A stretch of DNA of 64,000 nt from contig NC_089322.1 of assembly GCF_036669915.1 (NCBI RefSeq), positions 17,787,719 to 17,851,718 on the forward strand. Reading direction: 5' to 3'. Under the pieces are notes generated by a model. That model was not told the DNA's origin and made no database searches. It saw only the letters and a list, made by a program, of their open reading frames with translations. This DNA comes from Pocillopora verrucosa. Taxonomy: Eukaryota > Cnidaria > Anthozoa > Scleractinia > Pocilloporidae. How positions within the stretch are numbered: position 1 is the first letter of the stretch; the number at the start of each line of letters is the position of its first letter. This document shows, one piece after another, positions 59,301-64,000 of this stretch. The translations under genes were made by a program, and so were the position numbers.

Positions 59301-60880
59301 AAGAACTTCACATTGAAATGGGTCATCTGGGTGCAGATCGAGTGGTGGACTTAGCGAGATCTAGGTTCTATTGGCCTTACATGCAAGAGGAAATCGAGTA
59401 TTTCATCGCCAACAAGTGTCACTGCATCCAGCAAAAGAAGCCCCAAATCTCCCCTAGAGCACCAATGGAGAGCATTACGACGACTGCCCCTTTTGAGATG
59501 GTGTCTATAGACTTTCTTCATTTGGAGAAAAGCCAACGGGGATTTGAATATATTTTGCTGATAGTAGATCACTTCACAAGGTTTGCACAGGCCTACCCAA
59601 CCCGAAACAAGACAGCACGAACGGTGGCTGAAAAGATTTACAATGACTTTGTACCACGATTCGGATTCCCAGCCCGTATACACAGTGATCAAGGAGGAGA
59701 ATTTGAGAACAATCTCTTCCATCAACTACATAAGTTGTCTGGCGTTTCCAAGTCTCGCACCAGCCCCTACCACCCCCAAGGGAATGGGCAAGTGGAGAGG
59801 ATGAACCGCACGCTATTGTCTATGCTGCGAACACTCCCAGATTTGAAGAAACGAAAGTGGGATGAATCACTCAACAAGATGATCCACGCGTACAATTGCA
59901 CTAAGCATGAGGCGACAGGATACGCTCCGTATTACTTGTTGTTTGGAAGAACACCCCGCCTGCCCATCGACCTGATTTTCAATTTGAATCAAGAGAGTGC
60001 AGAGGGAGATTATAACACTTACGTCCAAAACTGGCAGCATGATATGAAGGAGGCATACCGGATAGCTCAACAGAATGCAAAGAAGACTGCCGAGCGCGGC
60101 AAGCAATATTACAACAAGAGAGTCTCAGGTGGCGTTCTTCAGCCAGGCGATCGGGTGCTAGTTAGAAACTTAACAGAGCGCGGTGGACCCGGAAAATTAC
60201 GATCCCATTGGGAGTGCGCTATCCACGTTGTGGTTGAACGAATGGGGGCTCAAAGCCCAGTCTACAAAGTTAAGCCCGAGAGTGGAGGTGGCCGCGCAAG
60301 AGTGCTTCACCGGAATTTACTACTGCCTTGTGACGCTTTGGAAGCAGATGCCCCAAACCTGGGATTTGGTACGCGACCCCCAAAAACAGCAGTAGAGAAA
60401 CGACCTTTGTCTGTTTCGGGAAATGACCTACAGAATTCGGGGAAAGATGATGATGATTTCGGTAGTGTGGACCTTGTAGAGGAAATACCTACTGAAGTAA
60501 GAACTTCAAACTCAGTGTCTCCAGGACGCGATTTGCCTTCAGAGTCAATTGAGGATTCTGCGACTACTGAGGGCACCAATGGGCCATCCAGCGAAATACA
60601 ACTTGCAAATGAAGGAAGTGCTGACAATGACGGATCAGGGGGAGAGGACATTGCTGAGCAGGACATGTGGACTCGGCCGCAGCGCCAAAGGAGACCGCCG
60701 CAGATCTTAACTTACAACTCCCTGGGAAATCCACAGTACCAGTCGGCTGAGCCAGTATTCAGCAGTTCACGCGTTAACGCCATTCAAACTCCAGCTATCA
60801 CAGCTATTCATCCGGGAATACCCCTGTATTTCTGGGTGTGGCCATGCTGTTTCCAACCTGTCTACTACCCGAGGGCTTGA
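56315..60880 (+). CDS. pol: Pol polyprotein of the gypsy element with an N-terminal MYND-like finger
   Basis: 1,521 codons without a break. Residues ~14-60 resemble a MYND zinc finger ([19 protein letters not shown]), with Tyr at two of eight ligand positions (14 and 39). Next: aspartic protease with DTG at ~114; reverse transcriptase with [21 protein letters not shown] and YLDD (Asp 581-582); RNase H with HTDAS (736), [10 protein letters not shown] and YTDNNP; integrase with a zinc-binding segment (MGHLGADR...FYWPYM...CHC), Asp 1066 (SIDFL), Asp 1125 (HSDQGGEF) and Glu 1161 (GQVERMN), exactly DD35E. A GPY-like module ([20 protein letters not shown]) and ~150 acidic low-complexity residues follow. 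All catalytic residues are present. Replicates the element through a cDNA and integrates it. Confidence 0.93.
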   Translation: MGQGVTRQENQSRYVQCGKQSTDHVPLNRCGACKINRYYSKECQVKYRTVHKPVCMAIQELEKQKAAGDDGDDLNTTFPCHLTPRQQLGLTKIVGRRCVVKCLIQGKEVEALWDTGSQVCVVSRKWQQTHLPLEVLRNVEELLGAGEELNLEAMNGTNIPFDGWIEVGFKLAGDDTTAHELTVPVLVGQKEQEYPIIGFNVIEEVLAQHGGNHQAASNIIQQSFPSIHHTRVGTLINLIQSRTQDTGTAAVKVGKRDVMLPKGEATTVKCQTHLGPVPEGMPVIFEPKEDSELPDGLELGEELTKITPGTSSHVAVVVQNNTDRNILLKRRTELGRIHLVKSVLPIPNTPDSYSRGDENFYPEATLHPGQEQDGWEPPVDLSQLEDNEQLIVHEMLRQEAGAFARNDDEVGCVENLVLDIQLKDNEPVQKNYISIPKPLYGEVKEYLEDLINRNWICKSRSAYSSPMVCVRKKDGSLRLCIDYRELNKKTYPERQPIPRIQDILNGLGGNKWFTVLDQGKAYHQGFMTEESRPLTAFVTPWGLYQWNRIPFGLMNAPAAFQRCMNECLDGLRDNICIPYLDDVLVYSKTFEQHVQDVQQVLRRLQEHGIKLKPSKCKFFQRQVRYLGRVVSGDGYSLDPEDTAAVHNLAKQKPATVGDVRKLLGFLSYYRQYIQDFSRIAKPLYDLMAGPDLLANNHKVTWTEEHQKRLDMLVDRLTSPPVMAFPDFTKPFVLHTDASQEGLGAVLYQEQDGKLRVLGYASRTLTPAEKNYHMHAGKLEFLALKWAVTEKFRDYLYYSTFFTVYTDNNPLTYILSSAKLSAVGHRWVAELADFNFNIKYRPGKSNIDADVLSRLPLDFSAYMETCIAEMEKDAICATSQAVIHQETDATPWVAAVSARVGIAHAEPGVTDLVFRQLTLEEILRAQREDPDISRILAYKKRGYPPSGGERKNETRTTSCYLRAWNKLHISADGILWRQIKSRLQLVLPTKFKQLVYQELHIEMGHLGADRVVDLARSRFYWPYMQEEIEYFIANKCHCIQQKKPQISPRAPMESITTTAPFEMVSIDFLHLEKSQRGFEYILLIVDHFTRFAQAYPTRNKTARTVAEKIYNDFVPRFGFPARIHSDQGGEFENNLFHQLHKLSGVSKSRTSPYHPQGNGQVERMNRTLLSMLRTLPDLKKRKWDESLNKMIHAYNCTKHEATGYAPYYLLFGRTPRLPIDLIFNLNQESAEGDYNTYVQNWQHDMKEAYRIAQQNAKKTAERGKQYYNKRVSGGVLQPGDRVLVRNLTERGGPGKLRSHWECAIHVVVERMGAQSPVYKVKPESGGGRARVLHRNLLLPCDALEADAPNLGFGTRPPKTAVEKRPLSVSGNDLQNSGKDDDDFGSVDLVEEIPTEVRTSNSVSPGRDLPSESIEDSATTEGTNGPSSEIQLANEGSADNDGSGGEDIAEQDMWTRPQRQRRPPQILTYNSLGNPQYQSAEPVFSSSRVNAIQTPAITAIHPGIPLYFWVWPCCFQPVYYPRA

Positions 60881-61034
60881 GAGGAGCCTCTTATAAGACC
60901 CAAACATAAAAAAAAAAAAAAAAAGAAAATCAAAAGCACGCAAGGTGCTGAAGGAGACAACGTCAAACAACAATTACAGTAGCTGCAGAGAACTCTGATA
61001 AATAGTTTTGTAATATTTAGAAGAACACTTTCAT

Positions 61035-61050
61035 TTTCGGCGGGGAAGTG
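61035..61050 (+). other. Probable polypurine tract
   Basis: CGGCGGGGAAGTG lies immediately before the 3' LTR; the GGGGAAG part would prime plus-strand DNA. An A16 run at ~60909 follows the pol stop and is not the primer. Confidence 0.5.
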
Positions 61051-61188
61051 TGTAGAGTGCGTGACATGTTTTGTTGAGTTCATGAACCACAAAGGGTGTC
61101 GGGAAAAAAGAGAGAAAAGCATGTGCTCGGAGTTTTCGAATAAATACAACCTTGTGTTTAATTAATCTGGTGATTTGAGTGTGTAACA
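61051..61188 (+). repeat. 3' LTR
   Basis: 138 bp identical to 54724-54861, with AATAAA at 61139-61144. Followed by the TTTA target duplication. Confidence 0.95.
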
Positions 61189-61253
61189 TTTACATGTACT
61201 TAATAGAAACGTTAGGTTCGGTACATGTAAAGATCGACGTTTGAACTAGGCCT

Positions 61254-61595
61254 GAGAGTACTATTTAAATATTCTTGTTAAAATAATTTCAAACACCAAA
61301 GTTTTAAATCGCCGGCAGCTTCAGGTCGGAGCAGACTTCCATGGCAAGATATTATAAACTGTTTACAATTTCTTGAAGATGGACAGAATAAGTTTGTTTC
61401 AAGGGATCGGTTCTATTTTGTAATATGTCATATTTTAAGATTATTTTCTATTCATTTGTTTTATAAACCGTCAGATTTCCTAGACGAACACATTTTCATC
61501 GACTCGTAAGTACTCATCTTTTAGTACGGAGACCTCGACTCAATTCAGTCTACAACAATACAGTTAAGAAATATGCAGACAAGAATTCTAAATTA
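61254..61595. other. Gene-free stretch
   Basis: AT-rich host sequence between the split TIR element and the palindrome. Nothing recognised. Confidence 0.45.
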
Positions 61596-61782
61596 AGAGA
61601 TCCTCGCAGCTAAGAACACTACTGAAACGAGTAGTTGAAAATAGGACCTGAAAAAAATTCAGGTCCGTATCTGCACCGGTATCGCAGAGGTCATGGGTTC
61701 AAATCCCTTACGGACCTGAATTTTTTTCAGGTCCTATTTTCAACTACTCGTTTCAGTAGTGTTCTTAGCTGCGAGGATCTCT
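61596..61782. mobile_element. Palindromic MITE with 74-bp perfect arms and tRNA-like centre
   Basis: Arms 61596-61669 and 61709-61782 are exact reverse complements (AGAGATCCTCGCAGC ... TTCAGGTCCGTA). Each arm also contains its own inner palindrome GGACCTGAAAAAAATTCAGG. The 39-bp centre holds GGTTCAAATCC (61696-61706), like a tRNA B box, beside GACCTCTGCGATACCGG on the other strand. No complete tRNA can be folded. Confidence 0.9.
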
Positions 61783-63689
61783 AAATTTCATCTCTTCACC
61801 GCAGTGCAAATATATGAATTTCATATATCTAAAATCATCAAGAATTGTAAAATTTGTCTCTCAATAACAAAAAACTCTAAAAGATAGTTCATCTAAGTAG
61901 CAAAGGCTAATTAATTGATGCCCCCCCCCAAAAAAAAAAAACCAACCAAAAAAGCTTTACTGACAGACCTGCCTCGGCTGAACGTAAGCCCGCCCAAGAG
62001 CCGGTATCTTCGTTTTAAATGAATTAAACCAATGAAATGTCATACAAGAAAGGTACCACTCGGCAGTCGTTATAGAGAGGTGTGTGTACGAGGTTTCTCT
62101 AGACCCGCCTCCATCTTGAAAAATGAACGAGAAACCCCTGGGGACAGGGTTCGAAGTAATCGTTTCCCATCCGGGCATATCATCGGCGATGGCCGAAGTT
62201 TCTCCGGTTGCTTCAAAGCTTGATATTCCCGAACATCACAGCTTTGAATAACACAATCGAATTTTCCGTCATCAATAGGCGTCATTGGCTGCTTAGAGGT
62301 GTATAATAACTCCTAGTCACTTCGGAGCAGGCCAAGTAGCGCGCGTATGAAGCACTATACACTGAACTAGCATACGCTAATTTTAAATACTTGTGGCCAC
62401 TCTTGATACGTGAGTGAGTTATTGATCCCTGCTTTGAGAATGGGGGAATTTTTTTTAAAGGCTCATTTGGAAAAAAATCCCAATAACAGCTTGTGTATCT
62501 GTTATAATGCACATAAAGTTAATAGGGATATACAAGTAATTGACAGGAACAAGAGCTGAAATAAAACGTTTTCAAACTTGAAACCTTAAAGATTCATTTA
62601 AAATTTAAGTTTGATTTCACGTGGTGTTTCATTGTGTGGCTTTCAGGTCAGCGTAGGCATTCAAGCTTAGGCTGAACCAATGCAACCCTTACATGGTCAG
62701 GTTTAATTCCTATCAAAACTCTAGTAAACTTCTTAGACCTCAAGTAAAGGATCTCGTCAAACATTTTGAGAGCCACAACTTCTTGCACGGCGTAAAGTTG
62801 AACAAGTTTGTGACGGGTTAATAGGACTGCGCTGTTAAACGACCCGCAGCACGACTAAATCCACTATAAATGGAGTCTGGCTTCTAGCCAGCGAGACCTT
62901 TCCTCTCTTTCCTCATGTCTCTCTTCTTTGTCATTCGATCCTTTCCACCTCCCAACCCCCTTAAAGAGAATGAGCACCTCAGCAAGAACGTTGTTGCTGC
63001 ACTTTGGCGCACGCATGTGTTGTGAAAGTTGTGCTCATTTGCTTGCCTTTTCAACAAGTTGATTAAGTTGACTTTGCTTCCTCCTTCTTTTTCATATAAT
63101 TAGCTTGATATATCAAGTTACGCTTCGTAAAATTGTGCTAGAGTTCTTTTACGAACTGACCCGCGAGATGGTAGCCCTTCAACGAGATACTATTGGATAC
63201 TTTTGTCACTGATTTCTTTCATTTAGTTTGACTCTTTAAAAGACAGAAGCTGGTTGACAAGTGAAGTGAAATCTCTCATTTTAACGTTTTTTGGACATAA
63301 AATTTGCTTATGGTGTCACATCTTAGTGTTACATTTCGCACCTTTTAGGCAACGCATGATGACGAGCTTTTCATGTTTAATACTTAATCCTTAACAGCCG
63401 CGAACGAAAATCCAGGCAATATTACGTTCAAACACAATATTACGTTCAAACATAATCTTTATTTGAAATTCATCATTACTTTGATAAAACATGTCTTAAA
63501 AAAGTACACCTCATAAGACTTCGAAACTTCGATTGGACTTCCATAACTCAACGATGCTGTTTCTTTTGATTATGTCGCGTATGCGTAACCACGAATAGGG
63601 AATACAGAAGCATACAAACCAATCCCAACGCACATGCACTTCACGACTCTGGGTAAACATTTATTGACCTTTGACAAGGTCAATACATT
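61783..63689. other. Gene-free stretch
   Basis: No supported gene. Contains a C/A homopolymer junction at ~61921-61940 and overlapping short frames at 61957-62512 without domains. Confidence 0.5.
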
Positions 63690-63896
63690 TTAACCCTTTA
63701 ACTCCGAGGAGCTGATGATTAGTTTTCCTCTCCAGCTGCCACACATTTCCTTTCCAATTAGTTACGAGAATTTAGTGTTAGATCAACATAACTTTTACCT
63801 GAGTTTAAGTATTCTCATTACCAGTTTGCTAAATAATGTATGGATAGTATGGGGAGAAGATATTTGTTAATCATTTCTGAGAGTTAAAGGGTTTAA
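63690..63896. mobile_element. TTAACCCTTTAACTC MITE, complete
   Basis: TTAACCCTTTAACTC at 63690-63704 is mirrored by GAGTTAAAGGGTTTAA at 63881-63896, bounding 207 bp of non-coding sequence. Two further copies with the same left end are at 31664 and 50127. Confidence 0.75.
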
Positions 63897-64000
63897 CAGT
63901 CTTTGTTTGGACTGACAGACAGACGCCCTCTACACTGCTGATGATAACCTTTCAAGAAATTCGTACTGGTGTTAATGCCATTGTAGAGCAACGTTACATC

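Larger units (their letters stand above)
54724..61188 (+). mobile_element. Full-length Ty3/gypsy LTR retrotransposon
   Basis: 6,465 bp with identical 138-bp LTRs, flanked by TTTA on both sides (54720-54723, 61189-61192). Order: LTR, primer-binding site, gag, protease-RT-RNase H-integrase, purine-rich segment, LTR. Integrase lies after RNase H, which places it in Ty3/gypsy (Metaviridae). Both open frames are uninterrupted and the LTRs show no difference, so insertion is very recent and the element may still be active. No envelope-like frame is present. Confidence 0.95.
54586..61253. mobile_element. Non-autonomous TIR element split by the gypsy insertion
   Basis: 42-bp terminal inverted repeats, AGGCCTAGTTCAAACGTCGA...GTACCGAACCTAA, lie at 54586-54627 and 61212-61253 with one mismatch. 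The interior repeats GATTCAAACGTCGATCT. The LTR retrotransposon interrupts it at a TTTA. Without that insertion the element is only about 200 bp. Confidence 0.75.

Noticed and set aside
59351..59725. Long minus-strand frames inside pol (also 60307-60666 and others)
   Set aside because: They are shadows of an intact coding frame on the plus strand and have no motifs.
60909..60925. A-run after pol as a retrogene poly(A) tail
   Set aside because: It lies inside the LTR element upstream of the 3' LTR, so it is element sequence.
61670..61710. tRNA-like GGTTCAAATCC with CGGTATCGCAGAGGTCATG
   Set aside because: Only the B-box half of a tRNA is present, no cloverleaf can be drawn, and it is the centre of a palindromic repeat.

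Overview
The window is eukaryotic DNA from an animal, most likely an anthozoan cnidarian such as a stony coral. That is inference: it is AT-rich, has split genes with GT/AG introns, is dense in small foldback elements, and carries Penelope-like elements with GIY-YIG domains, a PIF1-helicase/endonuclease (Helitron-like) relic, CaRF/Ulp1 proteins and Roc-COR/Death fragments, a mixture I associate with corals. No bacterial operons, rRNA or convincing tRNA genes are visible. No search could be run, so family names rest on motifs read by eye.

Layout. 0-10 kb: repeat-rich, with a degenerate tandem repeat that reads as a 19-residue peptide repeat, two Penelope fragments head to head with a hammerhead-like motif, several foldback elements, a 122-bp perfect direct repeat, and a dispersed ~465-bp repeat. 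10.5-14.9 kb: a large, almost perfect inverted repeat (two 1,970-bp arms, 408-bp spacer). A third copy of the same unit lies at 22.6-25.3 kb. The unit carries decayed exons of a CaRF-like gene on one strand and an unrecognised coding exon on the other. 15-17.8 kb: a frameshifted PIF1-helicase plus EEP-endonuclease relic behind a leader with three repeated hairpins. 25.8-29.3 kb (minus): a five-exon gene joining a CaRF-type (ALS2CR8-like) domain to a Ulp1/C48 cysteine protease, with one frameshift and one internal stop. It lies between two inverted ~290-bp coding repeats.

31.4-50.4 kb (plus): at least twelve exons with matching splice phases, which could be one ~660-residue gene: a novel N-terminal region, an Ala/Pro/Gln-rich middle, an IPT/TIG-like segment, an ankyrin-like segment and an acidic tail. 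Its 9-kb fifth intron is filled with mobile DNA (a ~2-kb terminal-inverted-repeat element with another element nested in it, a GT-rich minisatellite, and broken Penelope copies). 51.3-54.6 kb: broken pieces of Roc-COR and Death-domain genes, one starting exactly at a 49-bp hairpin.

54.7-61.2 kb: a complete, apparently intact Ty3/gypsy LTR retrotransposon (identical 138-bp LTRs, 4-bp target duplication, gag, and a 1,521-codon pol with all catalytic motifs), inserted into an older 42-bp-TIR element. Its pol starts with a MYND-like zinc finger in which two cysteine positions are tyrosine. 61.3-64 kb: mostly gene-free, with a 74-bp-arm palindrome and a small MITE.

The most unusual material is the CaRF/Ulp1 family: one nearly complete gene plus three truncated, partly palindromic copies within 20 kb, each linked to the same second coding exon in opposite orientation. 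This looks like a mobile or amplifying two-gene cassette.
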